A stretch of DNA of 64,000 bases, taken from the NCBI RefSeq assembly GCF_000429985.1, contig NZ_KE387015.1, positions 173,664 through 237,663 on the forward strand, given 5' to 3'. The position numbers and the translations under genes were made by a program. This document shows positions 1-8,887 of this stretch, piece after piece. The DNA is from Maridesulfovibrio bastinii DSM 16055. Its GTDB lineage: Bacteria > Desulfobacterota > Desulfovibrionia > Desulfovibrionales > Desulfovibrionaceae. Each line of letters opens with the position of its first letter. The stretch's first letter is position 1. Below the pieces are notes generated by a model, which saw nothing but the letters and a program-made list of their open reading frames with translations, was not told the origin of the DNA and did no database searches.

Positions 1-1
1 G

Positions 2-445
2 GCATGGAAAAGTTTCTCAAATGGAATTTCCATAAAGCGTGAATTCCTGACCCGTGATGGCGAACCTCTTGAACTTTCAGAAGTCAGGCAGGGACAACTT
101 ATTGCCATGCGTACCGAAGTTAAAACAACAGCTAACACTATTAAAAACGTAGTTGTTCAAAGCCTTCTCCCCACAGGTCTGGAAGTTGAAAATTCAAAAC
201 TGGCCAGCCGGGAAGACCTTAAATGGGTAGAGAATTCCAAAGTCAAAGCAGATTATGTTGACCTGCGCGATGACCGGGTTCTTGTTTTTACCAGCCTTCC
301 AAAGGGAAAGACCGATACACAGGTGGTGCTGTTAAGAGCTGTTACCGCTGGTAAATTTGTCATTCCCCCAGTTCAGGCTGAATCAATGTATGATTCCAGA
401 AAAAATGCCGGAACTGATCCCGGCACAATTACAATAGTAAGATAG
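2..445 (+). CDS. Alpha-2-macroglobulin family protein, C-terminal fragment
   Basis: The frame is already open at base 2 and has no start there, so the gene begins before the window; the ATG at 107 is probably internal, since the 35 codons before it read as ordinary protein. The fragment (about 147 residues) carries the end of a bacterial alpha-2-macroglobulin, including a beta-rich stretch (DYVDLRDDRVLVF) and the segment PPVQAESMYDS that is typical of the last domain. In the family (YfhM of E. coli) the protein is a periplasmic, usually lipid-anchored trap for foreign proteases. The stop is 10 bases before pbpC, which is the classical partner: the trap protects cells whose wall PbpC repairs. 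The family call is from motif and neighbour; the missing N-terminal part (bait region, possible thioester) cannot be judged. Confidence 0.75.
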   Translation, partial: AWKSFSNGISIKREFLTRDGEPLELSEVRQGQLIAMRTEVKTTANTIKNVVVQSLLPTGLEVENSKLASREDLKWVENSKVKADYVDLRDDRVLVFTSLPKGKTDTQVVLLRAVTAGKFVIPPVQAESMYDSRKNAGTDPGTITIVR

Positions 446-455
446 GTTTTAAGGG

Positions 456-2804
456 ATGCAGCTTCCCTCGCAGATCAGAAAATATAAAAAAACAGCAATT
501 GCTCTAACGGCCGCGGTGATTCTCATCGCGGCCTTTATCGCTATGGATGCTCTGTATCCTTTTCCTGCCGGAAAGCTCAGTCCCGCTCCGGGAACAATGG
601 TGCTGGACAGTCAGGGTAAAGTTCTGCGTTTTTTTCTGGCCCCGGACGGCAGCCGAAGAATTCCCGTCAAACTGGATCAGGTTTCGCCGATACTTGTTAA
701 AACTCTTATCTCGTCTGAAGACCGCTGGTTTCGCTATCATCCCGGAATAAATCCCGTGGCAATTATCCGGGCTGCAATTTCCAATATTTCAGCAGGCGAA
801 GTTGTTTCAGGAGCTTCAACTATTCCCATGCAGATTGTGCGGCTGTGTGAACCGCGTCCGAGAACTTTAAAATCAAAATTGATTGAAGCATTCAGGGCGT
901 TGCAGCTCAGACTCCATTTCACCACGGATGAGCTGCTGGAAGCATACCTTAATCTGCTTCCATACGGAGGTAACATTGTTGGGGTGGAATCAGCATCGCG
1001 CTTTTACTTTGGTCACAGCTGCAAAAATTTATCACTGGCAGAAGCGGCCCTGCTGACGACCATTCCGAGGGGGCCGGCTTTTTATGACCCGCTGAAACAT
1101 CCGCAGCAATCCATTGAAGGCCGCAACCATGTTATGGATCAGCTGGGTGAAAGGAAAACTTTTACCCTGCAACAGGTAAAAAGAAATAAACATGAACCTA
1201 TCCCGCATAAGTTAATAACTTTTCCCATAGCTGCCCCGCATTATGCCGAGATGGTACACAATATTTTCGGGCAGCAGCCTATAATCAAAACCTGTCTGGA
1301 CAGGTCCCTGCAAAGGGAAGCGGCCTCAGCCCTTAAAATGCATGTACTCAGCAAACGTTCGGAAGGACTGGATAACGCGGCATGTGTAATAATACATATT
1401 CCTACCCGGGAAATCAGAGTCATGGTCGGTTCTGCCGATTACTTTGAACAAGGCTTCGGCGGAGCTATCAACCTCTCTGATATAATCCGCTCACCCGGAT
1501 CAACACTTAAACCTTTCCTCTATGCACTGGCTATAGACAGGGGAATTATAGCACCCAGAACATTTATTGATGACATCCCGGTAGATTATTCAGGATACGT
1601 CCCTGAAAACTACGACCGCATTTATCATGGCAGGGTTGAAGCAAGAGTCGCACTGGCAAAATCTTTAAATGTCCCGGCAGTACGTCTGCTCGCCGAAACC
1701 GGAGTGGAAAACTTTCTGGAAAAACTGCGTGACGGCGGGATGACCACTCTTAATAAAACAGCGGCGCAATATGGCCTTCCGCTTGCTCTCGGCGGATGCG
1801 GAGTCAAACTTATTGAGCTTGTAAACCTTTATGCAAGTCTTGCCGATCAGGGCAGATTTTGTCCGGTAAACTATTTTGCAAGGCATGATCATGAAACCAG
1901 AAAAATAAGTATATTCAGTCCTGAATCTGCGTGGATGGTGCTTAAAATGCTGACTTCGGTTACCCGCCCGGAAATGAACGATACCTGGGAACTGACACGG
2001 GATATGCCCGCCGCAGCGTGGAAAACAGGAACATCTTTCGGCCATCGGGATGCATGGGCTGTCGGAGTCTCAGGAGACTACGCCATAGGAGTATGGGTAG
2101 GTAATCCTGACGGCAGACCAAGAAAAGGTATTTCCGGGGCCAGAGATGCAGGTCCTCTGCTCTTCAGGCTGCTGCGCATCTGCGTACCGGGAGGACGGCT
2201 CCCTGAAAAACCTCAGGGATCAAAAATAGTCAGCATCAAAGTCTGCGCCCACAGCCATGAACTACCCGGACCGTTTTGTCAGGAAACGACCGAAATGAAT
2301 ATAATTCCGGGTAAAACCAAAATGAAACCGTGCGCACTTTGCAGGCAGATTCTGGTGGACAGCAAAAGCGGATACATGGTGACAGGCAACTGCCTTAAAA
2401 ATAAGCATCTTATCAAAAAAACAATAAGAACTCTGCCTCCGGATCTGGCCCGGTGGAGATCGGAACACGGTCTTGAAGTAGAATCATTTCCACCGACGGC
2501 ACCGGATTGCGAAAGCATACCTTCCGGTACAGCTCCGAAAATCGTCTCGCCGTCATCCGGGACGCCGTATATATTAAGAGATGACACTCCCATTGAATAT
2601 CAGAAAATATCACTGGAAGCAGATGCCGGAGCCGATAGTGGCGAATTGTACTGGTACCTTGACGGTAAACTGGTTGCAAAAAGCCGTTACGATAAAAAAA
2701 TATTTACCATAATTGAAGCTGGCAAACACAGGCTTGCTGTCAGCGATTCATTAGGACGTACAGATTCAGTCTATTTCACCGTCAAAGGCCATGGCGCTGA
2801 TTAA
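456..2804 (+). CDS. pbpC: Penicillin-binding protein 1C (glycosyltransferase/transpeptidase)
   Basis: This is a bifunctional peptidoglycan synthase anchored in the inner membrane with its domains in the periplasm. Residues about 12-32 form one membrane segment. A GT51 glycosyltransferase domain follows with the catalytic Glu in SSEDRWF (about E88) and the GASTIPMQIVRL motif. The penicillin-binding domain has SPGSTLKP (active Ser about 349), KSLNVP, and KTGTS (Lys about 523). The last 100 residues match the BiPBP_C beta domain of the 1C class. At 782 residues it is close to the E. coli protein. It lies 10 bases after the alpha-2-macroglobulin gene and is surely co-transcribed with it. Its stop overlaps the stop of the convergent gene by 4 bases, and no terminator separates them. 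Confidence 0.95.
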   Translation: MQLPSQIRKYKKTAIALTAAVILIAAFIAMDALYPFPAGKLSPAPGTMVLDSQGKVLRFFLAPDGSRRIPVKLDQVSPILVKTLISSEDRWFRYHPGINPVAIIRAAISNISAGEVVSGASTIPMQIVRLCEPRPRTLKSKLIEAFRALQLRLHFTTDELLEAYLNLLPYGGNIVGVESASRFYFGHSCKNLSLAEAALLTTIPRGPAFYDPLKHPQQSIEGRNHVMDQLGERKTFTLQQVKRNKHEPIPHKLITFPIAAPHYAEMVHNIFGQQPIIKTCLDRSLQREAASALKMHVLSKRSEGLDNAACVIIHIPTREIRVMVGSADYFEQGFGGAINLSDIIRSPGSTLKPFLYALAIDRGIIAPRTFIDDIPVDYSGYVPENYDRIYHGRVEARVALAKSLNVPAVRLLAETGVENFLEKLRDGGMTTLNKTAAQYGLPLALGGCGVKLIELVNLYASLADQGRFCPVNYFARHDHETRKISIFSPESAWMVLKMLTSVTRPEMNDTWELTRDMPAAAWKTGTSFGHRDAWAVGVSGDYAIGVWVGNPDGRPRKGISGARDAGPLLFRLLRICVPGGRLPEKPQGSKIVSIKVCAHSHELPGPFCQETTEMNIIPGKTKMKPCALCRQILVDSKSGYMVTGNCLKNKHLIKKTIRTLPPDLARWRSEHGLEVESFPPTAPDCESIPSGTAPKIVSPSSGTPYILRDDTPIEYQKISLEADAGADSGELYWYLDGKLVAKSRYDKKIFTIIEAGKHRLAVSDSLGRTDSVYFTVKGHGAD

Positions 2805-3484
2805 TCCAGCAGAGACGGACGGATAACAGCCTTCATAAGCAATTCAGGGCCGTTGTTACGGTTTGAATTAACCTTGCAGCAAACCTGAAATGTTTCAAAA
2901 AGAGTTGAAGGCAAAGCTTGCATAAGCAGATCTATTTTATCTGCTGGAGTTGAAGGATCAAGCCAGACATCATAATTTTCAGGGGTGATAATAACCGGCA
3001 TGCGGTTATGAACTGAACGGATAAGGCTGTTGGGTTCACAGGTTATCACCGCTGAGGTCGGTCTGCGGCAGACAAAAGAAGGATGACAGCCTTCCTCCAT
3101 AATTCCTGCCAGTGCGAAAACTTCACTATTCTTCATTCTGACTGCAAATGGAGTTTTCTCTCCGCTGAACCCCCTCTTCCATTCATAATATGCTCCGGCG
3201 GGAAAAAGACACCGCCCTTTTATTGCCGCGTTTTTAAATGACGGTTTTTCCCACAATGTCTCACTGCGGGCATTTATTACCGGCTTTGCCTTATTCTGAT
3301 CCGCCCATGAAGGCACAAATCCCCATACCGGTGACACAACACTACGCTTTTTTGCCCCGTAGACTACCGGAACAGGAAGTCCGGGAGCGATATTCCAGTC
3401 TGGTTCAACATTTTCTGGAAAAGCAACTCCGAAGTGCTCTTCAAGCACGGCCCGTGGCATAGGTCTGGCAAACCTTCCGCACAT
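2801..3484 (-). CDS. yedK: SRAP/HMCES-type abasic-site DNA crosslink protein (YedK)
   Basis: SOS response-associated peptidase family. These proteins form a thiazolidine crosslink with abasic sites in single-stranded DNA through the N-terminal Cys2. I place the start at 3484 because it gives MCGRFA, which makes Cys2 the residue exposed after Met removal; an upstream in-frame start exists but would bury the catalytic Cys. Other family motifs are visible: NIAPG, INARSET, GAYYEWKR (catalytic Glu) and SVHNRMPVII (His). The length of about 227 residues is normal. The gene follows the SidJ-like gene on the same strand by 39 bases and is probably in its operon. No LexA box was seen. Confidence 0.93.
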   Translation of the reverse strand: MCGRFARPMPRAVLEEHFGVAFPENVEPDWNIAPGLPVPVVYGAKKRSVVSPVWGFVPSWADQNKAKPVINARSETLWEKPSFKNAAIKGRCLFPAGAYYEWKRGFSGEKTPFAVRMKNSEVFALAGIMEEGCHPSFVCRRPTSAVITCEPNSLIRSVHNRMPVIITPENYDVWLDPSTPADKIDLLMQALPSTLFETFQVCCKVNSNRNNGPELLMKAVIRPSLLD

Positions 3485-3523
3485 GTGGTTACTCCAATTG
3501 TTTTTGTTATTTAATACCACATT

Positions 3524-5131
3524 TTAATTTTTATATGCAACAAGAGTTCCCCAGCGATCTCCGAGTGATTTTGCAGCAATACAGCATCCGGCGGCCATGG
3601 CTGACCACTCGACAATCTCAGGCAGCGAGATGGCCCGGTTAAAATCCCCGAGATGCGGTCCAGTTACCAGACGGATATCCTGCTCACCTTTTTTGATATC
3701 ATCTGCTTCAAGCTCATCCATACCACAGGAGATGAGATATTTTTTAAATTCACGCTCATCAAGCATATCCTGATCGGCAACTCGCATGAACTCGTACATG
3801 TGGCGGTCAACACCCATTTCATCAATCATTCTGTCGACCAGTCTGCCAATATTCAAATCTATTTCATAATCAAAAGAGCGTCCGCAGAAACCTTCATAGT
3901 AACTTTTAAAACATCGCTCGACAGCTACACAAAATTCATCCCTGTCAAAAAGGGCTCGTGCATCCACCGCCAAACCGTCTTTATCAAGTCCTCTCATTTT
4001 CGGGTTTGCGGCTCTGAACCAGCTTCCGATAACCAGCAGAATACTTAGAAAATGTGCTCCCACGCCACGATGAAAAGAGTCACGTCCGGGTTTAATAAAT
4101 CTCAGGTGCTCAAAATCACGCAGCCCGGAAACTCCAAAATTGGGGAATTCACAGGAATCGAGCCAGCGATCAAGACGCCCGAAAAGATGCCATTGATAAA
4201 CACCGGCATCAGTGCGCCGCATAGCCTGCACCCTGTTATGAAACAACGGTATGGGTGCTTCGTGAACTATACCTTCGCCGGACATGCAGCCCAGCAGAAA
4301 GCTGTTACGGCACATAACTTCCAAAAAAGAATCAAACGAAAGCAGCTCTCCTTTACGGCTGTCATTAGGATAGCGGAAGTAATCTTTATGGACTGAATAA
4401 GCCATGGCGTAATGCTCCGGGTCCAGATTACCGGGTATTGCGCTTAACTTTGTCATATCAATCCCGGTGATTCTGAAGAGAACTGCTGATCCGGATTTAA
4501 ACGGGCGCGGACAATCAAAACGCACTCCCGGACGGATTGGGAAGTCAGCAGCAAATTCCATCCATTTACCTTCAAGATGCAGTGACTCTTTTTTTTCGCC
4601 TTTTCTGGCAAATTTAATAACAAAAATATTATCTTCTTCACGCTTTGAAAAAATTGCACTGCGCCCTGAAAATTCAATAAAATCCACTGCCCCGGACTGC
4701 TTCAGCAACTCCGTAAAATCTATATTCGGAATCTCTTCTCCCAGACTGGAAGGAAGGACGTATTGATGGGTATCAAAAGGCATGACTCCCAGACCGCCGG
4801 AAGCTTCTATGGAAGCAGGTCCTTTACATGATGAAGCGGCCTCGATGAGCAATTTTACCGAATGGCGCGAAATTTCATGGTCTGAACAACCAAAACCGAT
4901 GGCTGACAAACTTTTTGAACATTCCCTGTAAAGCAGTCTCGACATTCTCTGACTGCTGTAGCGCTGCTCCCTGACAATTGCGGCTACGGCATCAGCAATC
5001 CGCATGTCACCCTGATCGGGGTCCTTATCAATAAGTCCTCTGAGATTTCGTAAATCCATATATGCCGCGCTGAATTCCCTTGATGCGTCCTCAAGGGCCA
5101 GAGCATAATTCAAAGCCTGATTTTCCGACAA
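3524..5131 (-). CDS. Uncharacterised protein resembling SidJ-type pseudokinases
   Basis: A 535-residue soluble protein with no signal peptide and no clear membrane segment. The start is a TTG at 5131, five bases after GGAGG. A kinase-like pattern can be read: FVIKFARKG (K173, a candidate N-lobe lysine), a Glu 14 residues later (E187), GIVHEAPIP (H290), GRLDRWLD (R319) and NFGVSGLRDFEHL (N331, D339, a DFG-like Asp). There is no normal HRD loop. The order Lys, His, Arg, Asn, Asp recalls SidJ, a pseudokinase-fold enzyme that uses ATP to glutamylate proteins. This likeness is my inference from spacing and memory; the gene could be an unrelated unknown. The N-terminal 120 residues are helical and may be a separate domain. 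It is divergent from the double-cubane reductase gene and precedes yedK. Confidence 0.5.
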   Translation of the reverse strand: MSENQALNYALALEDASREFSAAYMDLRNLRGLIDKDPDQGDMRIADAVAAIVREQRYSSQRMSRLLYRECSKSLSAIGFGCSDHEISRHSVKLLIEAASSCKGPASIEASGGLGVMPFDTHQYVLPSSLGEEIPNIDFTELLKQSGAVDFIEFSGRSAIFSKREEDNIFVIKFARKGEKKESLHLEGKWMEFAADFPIRPGVRFDCPRPFKSGSAVLFRITGIDMTKLSAIPGNLDPEHYAMAYSVHKDYFRYPNDSRKGELLSFDSFLEVMCRNSFLLGCMSGEGIVHEAPIPLFHNRVQAMRRTDAGVYQWHLFGRLDRWLDSCEFPNFGVSGLRDFEHLRFIKPGRDSFHRGVGAHFLSILLVIGSWFRAANPKMRGLDKDGLAVDARALFDRDEFCVAVERCFKSYYEGFCGRSFDYEIDLNIGRLVDRMIDEMGVDRHMYEFMRVADQDMLDEREFKKYLISCGMDELEADDIKKGEQDIRLVTGPHLGDFNRAISLPEIVEWSAMAAGCCIAAKSLGDRWGTLVAYKN

Positions 5132-5254
5132 AATATCCTCCGATTTCGTTATGACAGAGGGAGTACATCATTCGTCATCCGGAAGCCACAACAAGGGCAG
5201 CAGCTATTATTTTTGTCTATACAAATTACTCTTAACAATAGTTTTTAGCTATTT

Positions 5255-5274
5255 GTGACATAAAATTATGTCAC
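5255..5274. promoter_or_regulatory. Perfect inverted repeat, candidate operator
   Basis: GTGACATAA-AA-TTATGTCAC is a 9-base perfect inverted repeat about 55 bases before the reductase ATG and 124 bases before the divergent SidJ-like gene. The half-site spacing does not fit CRP (TGTGA-N6-TCACA). A regulator cannot be named. A shorter core, ACATAATTATGT, occurs again at 21255-21266. Confidence 0.4.
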
Positions 5275-5328
5275 TTAAGATACGCCAGCCTCCAATGGCG
5301 GAACCAAATTTTTTCAAGGAGAAAAAGA

Positions 5329-6606
5329 ATGTCCGAAGCGTCTTACAGAGAAATGTGGGAAAATCTGAACCTTGATATTGAAGCCCATGAGGGGCTGCTT
5401 GAGGTCCTCGGCAAATTTTATGGAGATATTTACATGAGCCAGGAAGGCAGGCTCAAGGGGATGGAATACCTCGACTTTGTACTTTCAGAGGTGCATGGAC
5501 TTCGGATTAAAGAACTTATGGATGCCAAGGCCGAAGGACGGAAGATCATAGGAACATTCTGTGTATTCGTTCCTGAAGAGCTTTCACTTGCCCTTGATGC
5601 CGTACAGGTCGGTCTGTGTTCAGGAGCTGATGCTGGTACCGAGCTTGCAGAAAAGGTTGTTCCAAGAAACACCTGCGCCCTGATCAAATCCTTCCTCGGT
5701 TTCAAAATGGCCCACATCTGTCCGTTTACTGAAGCCTGCGACATGATTGTCGGAGAAACAACATGTGACGGCAAGAAAAAAGCTTATGAGGCTTTTTCAG
5801 AAATGGCTCCGGTTTATGTTATGGAGATTCCTCAGCGCAAAGAAAAAAGCGATTACGCTCTCTTTAAAGCTGAACTTTTAAGGTTTAAAAGCGAGCTTGA
5901 AAAACTTACCGGAAAATCAATCACCGCTGAAAATCTGAAAAAAGGCATTAAGATAGCAAATGATAAACGCCGGGCTCTGCAAAGACTTGATAAACTCCGT
6001 GCGGCTGACCCCGCTCCTATTTCAGGCCGGGATTCACTTCTGATCAATCAGGTCAGCTTCTATGACGATCCTGTCCGTTTTACCGCAAGCATAAACACAC
6101 TTTGCGACCAGCTCGAAGAACGTATCGCCAAGAAAGAAGGAATAGCTCCCGCAAAAACAACCAGACTCCTGCTTTCAGGATGTCCCATGGCTGTTCCCAA
6201 CTGGAAACTGCCTTATGTTGTAGAAAGCTCCGGCGCTGTAATTGTTGGCGAAGAATCATGCATCGGCACCAGAAATACCCGTGACCTTGTGGATGAATCT
6301 GGCGAAACAGTTGAAGAAATGCTTGATGCCATTTGTGAACGCTACATGAAGATAGACTGTGCCTGCTTTACTCCAAATAACGAAAGACTTGAAAATATCA
6401 CCAGTCTGGCCAAAGAAACAAAAGCTGACGGAGTTCTGCACTACTCTCTCATGTTCTGCCAGCCTTACACTCATGAAGCCTTTAAAGTTGAAAAAAAATT
6501 GAAAGAAACCGGCATCCCGATGCTGGCAATAGAGACCGACTACAGCATGGAAGACATAGAGCAGCTCAAGACAAGAGTTGAAGCATTTGTCGAAATGCTC
6601 TCCTGA
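5329..6606 (+). CDS. Double-cubane-cluster reductase / 2-hydroxyacyl-CoA dehydratase-type protein
   Basis: Belongs to the HgdB/FldC/YjiM group. Known members hold one or two iron-sulfur clusters and receive electrons from an ATP-driven activator; the double-cubane branch carries an [8Fe-9S] cluster and reduces small molecules, with the natural substrate mostly unknown. Visible signatures are ICPFTEACD, GETTCDGKKK (a hallmark of the double-cubane branch), SGCPM, EESCIG and CERYMKIDCACF, which supply the cluster cysteines. At 425 residues the length is normal for the branch. The start at 5329 has a good AAGGAG site. No activator ATPase gene (HgdC/YjiL type) is next to it, unlike E. coli yjiML. 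A strong terminator follows at 6683, so it is monocistronic. Cytoplasmic and oxygen-sensitive by family. Confidence 0.82.
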   Translation: MSEASYREMWENLNLDIEAHEGLLEVLGKFYGDIYMSQEGRLKGMEYLDFVLSEVHGLRIKELMDAKAEGRKIIGTFCVFVPEELSLALDAVQVGLCSGADAGTELAEKVVPRNTCALIKSFLGFKMAHICPFTEACDMIVGETTCDGKKKAYEAFSEMAPVYVMEIPQRKEKSDYALFKAELLRFKSELEKLTGKSITAENLKKGIKIANDKRRALQRLDKLRAADPAPISGRDSLLINQVSFYDDPVRFTASINTLCDQLEERIAKKEGIAPAKTTRLLLSGCPMAVPNWKLPYVVESSGAVIVGEESCIGTRNTRDLVDESGETVEEMLDAICERYMKIDCACFTPNNERLENITSLAKETKADGVLHYSLMFCQPYTHEAFKVEKKLKETGIPMLAIETDYSMEDIEQLKTRVEAFVEMLS

Positions 6607-6682
6607 ACAGGTATATAAATTTACCGCTTTTCAGAAAGAAATAAAGCAAACAGGTTTCTTAGTTTAAGGAAAAATAATTTAA

Positions 6683-6734
6683 AAGACGGCCCGGACTTAA
6701 TTTTAAATAAGTTCTGGCCGTCTTGATTTTTTTT
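6683..6734 (+). terminator. Rho-independent terminator of the reductase gene
   Basis: A 17-base nearly perfect stem (AAGACGGCC on the left, GGCCGTCTT on the right, then a second pairing block) is followed by a run of eight or more T. It separates the reductase gene from rpsA. Confidence 0.85.
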
Positions 6735-7049
6735 GTGGTAAAAATGTTGCATTACAATCCATCAACTTAAAACAGCAGTAATAATATCAAAAGGAGTTAT
6801 CCGGCATATTTTTTTTGCAAAACGTAAAAATACTGTTCTATTAATAGAATACATGCGCCAGCGTTAGTTGCAACAAATTCAGAATTTTATATCCCTATTT
6901 AACATTGTATTTCAGGCGCAGCCAATTTTCCCGAGAAATCATGCATAAATCGTTTGTAAAATGCGCCCTTTCCCGGTAGGTTCCCTCTGTCTGTGACATA
7001 TTCCCCATGGATTAAGTTACAGACCAATTTTTCTCCAGGAGTATTGAGA
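6735..7049 (+). promoter_or_regulatory. rpsA upstream region and leader
   Basis: This is 315 bases without a gene. It is AT-rich at first and holds the perfect palindrome TTCTATTAATAGAA at 6836-6849, then a more GC-balanced leader. The best Shine-Dalgarno is AGGAG at 7037-7041, nine bases before the ATG at 7050. I could not fix a convincing -35/-10 pair. S1 genes often autoregulate through their leader, but nothing here proves it. Confidence 0.35.
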
Positions 7050-8561
7050 ATGTCCGAGAACAACTTGGAAACCAATGGCGAAGAAAGCTTCGCCGAGCTG
7101 TTCGAAGCCTACGAGGCTGATTCCAACGACAACCTTCAGGTGGGTGACCTTATCAAAGGTACAGTCATCTCCATCACCAAAGACTCTGTGTTTGTTGACA
7201 CAGGTGCCAAAATTGACGGCGTGGTGGGCATAGATGAACTTACCGATGAAAACGGCGAAGTCAGTGTCAAAGAAGGCGACACTGTTGAACTTTACGTTAT
7301 CAAGGCCACAGGCAGCGAAATAGTCCTCTCCAAAGCCATGTCAGGCGCTGGTGGACTAAAAATGCTGCAGGAAGCATTCGACAGCAGGCTTCCGGTGGAA
7401 GGCAAAGTAGCTGAAACCTGCAAAGGCGGTTTCAGAGTAGAAATGATGCACCGCAAAGTATTCTGTCCGGTCAGCCAGATAGATACATCTTTCGTTGAAA
7501 CCCCGGAAGATTTTGTCGGTCTTACTTTTAACTTTCAGGTTATCAAGTTTGAGGAAAACGGACGCAACGTAGTCGTTTCGCGTCGTGTGCTCCTTGAGCA
7601 GGAACAGGAAGAGTCCCGCAAGAGCTTCCTTGCAGAAGTAAAACCGGATTCCGAAATCAAGGGTAAAGTTACCAAGCTTATGCCCTTCGGTGCTTTTGTT
7701 GAACTTGTGCCCGGAGTGGAAGGCATGATCCATGTCTCCGAACTGAGCTGGAGCCGCAACAGCCGTCCTGAAGATATCGTTCAGACCGGTGATGAAGTTA
7801 CAGTCAAAATCCTCTCCATTGAAGAGCGCAAAGACGGCAAGGGCCTTAAGATCGGACTTTCTCTCAAGCAGCTTCAGGAAGATCCCTGGGACAGCATCGG
7901 AGATAAATTCGCAGCAGGCGACAAGATTACCGGTAAAGTTTCCAGATGCGCCGATTTCGGTGTATTTGTTGAAATAGCTCCGGGAATTGAAGGATTGGTT
8001 CACATCAGTGAAATGAGCTACACTAAACGTGTACTCAAACCTGAAGATGAAGTCTCTCCCGGTCAGGATGTCGCTGTAATGATAAAAGAAATTGATCCCG
8101 AAAAACGCCGCATTGCTATGAGCATGAAAGATGCAGCAGGCGATCCGTGGCTTGATGTTGCCGACTCTTTCAAAGTTGGCGACACCGTTGAGGGAACAGT
8201 TGAAAATAAAGCTGAATTCGGCATTTTCATCAATCTGGCTCCGGGAATAACAGGTCTTCTGCCTAAATCCCGTGTATCAGCTTCTGAAAAGAGAAATGAG
8301 CTTGAAGCTCTTATCCCCGGAAGCAAAGTCAGCATCGTTATTACCGAGATCAATGTTGCCAACCGCAAAGTGACCCTCGGAACAGGCGAAAAGAATGAAG
8401 CCGATGACAACTGGAAGGAATACACAAAACCTTCAAAGCCGAAAGCTCCCAGAGAAAAGAGGGGCTCCGGCAAACCGAAGTCTTCTGTTTCATTCGGAGA
8501 CTCCGGCGGATTCGGACTTCTTGGAGACAAGCTTCAGGAAGCAATGAAAAACAAGAAATAG
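7050..8561 (+). CDS. rpsA: 30S ribosomal protein S1
   Basis: Binds mRNA leaders on the 30S subunit and helps initiation. I choose ATG 7050 (MSENNLETN) because AGGAG lies nine bases upstream; an in-frame ATG at 6993 adds 19 residues without family character and lacks a good site. About 503 residues contain five S1 repeats (about residues 30-98, 112-181, 199-275, 288-361 and 374-446). Repeats three and four are the canonical ones ([38 protein letters not shown]). E. coli has six repeats, so one is absent here. The tail is basic and glycine/serine-rich ([15 protein letters not shown]). A terminator follows directly, so the gene has its own transcript. Confidence 0.95.
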   Translation: MSENNLETNGEESFAELFEAYEADSNDNLQVGDLIKGTVISITKDSVFVDTGAKIDGVVGIDELTDENGEVSVKEGDTVELYVIKATGSEIVLSKAMSGAGGLKMLQEAFDSRLPVEGKVAETCKGGFRVEMMHRKVFCPVSQIDTSFVETPEDFVGLTFNFQVIKFEENGRNVVVSRRVLLEQEQEESRKSFLAEVKPDSEIKGKVTKLMPFGAFVELVPGVEGMIHVSELSWSRNSRPEDIVQTGDEVTVKILSIEERKDGKGLKIGLSLKQLQEDPWDSIGDKFAAGDKITGKVSRCADFGVFVEIAPGIEGLVHISEMSYTKRVLKPEDEVSPGQDVAVMIKEIDPEKRRIAMSMKDAAGDPWLDVADSFKVGDTVEGTVENKAEFGIFINLAPGITGLLPKSRVSASEKRNELEALIPGSKVSIVITEINVANRKVTLGTGEKNEADDNWKEYTKPSKPKAPREKRGSGKPKSSVSFGDSGGFGLLGDKLQEAMKNKK

Positions 8562-8568
8562 ATCAAAG

Positions 8569-8594
8569 GGCCGGAGTGAAAACTCCGGCCTTTT
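8569..8594 (+). terminator. rpsA terminator
   Basis: GGCCGGAGT, a short A-rich loop, then ACTCCGGCC and TTTT, beginning 8 bases after the rpsA stop. Confidence 0.9.
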
Positions 8595-8633
8595 AATTTC
8601 GGCACAAAGCATGAAAAACGACCAACCAATTTT

Positions 8634-8835
8634 ATGCTGGCAAGACTGCTGAAGCGGATTTTTGGAGACGAGTTCACGTCTTCGCGAAATGGCCTCAGGA
8701 GAAATTCTTGAGGTTGATGCGGCCGAGAATCAGTTAAAGCAGATCTCTTCCATAGCAAAAGTAAGAAAAGCCGAGGTTATTTCCAGCTCGGAAATAAAAT
8801 CCGGCATCTATAGACTTACCCTTAAAAAATCCTGA
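8634..8835 (+). pseudogene. Small gene apparently broken by a +1 frameshift
   Basis: Two short frames fit together. The first starts at ATG 8634 and reads MLARLLKRIFGDE before drifting to a stop at 8711. The second, in the +1 frame, reads without a stop from 8653 to 8835 and contains MASGEILEVDAAENQLKQ and ISSIAKVRKAEVISS, ending in LTLKKS. Skipping one base near 8673 would join them into a protein of about 66 residues with a basic amphipathic start and a charged body. Codon use in both halves matches the neighbours. I do not recognise the product. It could be a sequencing error, a true pseudogene, a programmed shift, or just a 48-residue gene starting at ATG 8689. The rest of the 326-base gap holds only the rpsA terminator. 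Confidence 0.35.
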
Positions 8836-8887
8836 ACGCTGCCACCACAACAATTTTCCTTTTGTCTGACAGACCAATATCCCTATT

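Noticed and set aside
5255..5274. CRP-binding site
   Set aside because: TGTGA and TCAC are present but spaced 11 bases apart, not six. Called a generic operator candidate instead.
7356..8003. 215-codon open frame on the minus strand inside rpsA
   Set aside because: It is an antisense shadow of a clearly conserved gene; the peptide has no domain pattern and no ribosome site. Similar long shadows at 14955-15539, 51778-52452, 56579-57244 and 60460-61137 were rejected for the same reason.
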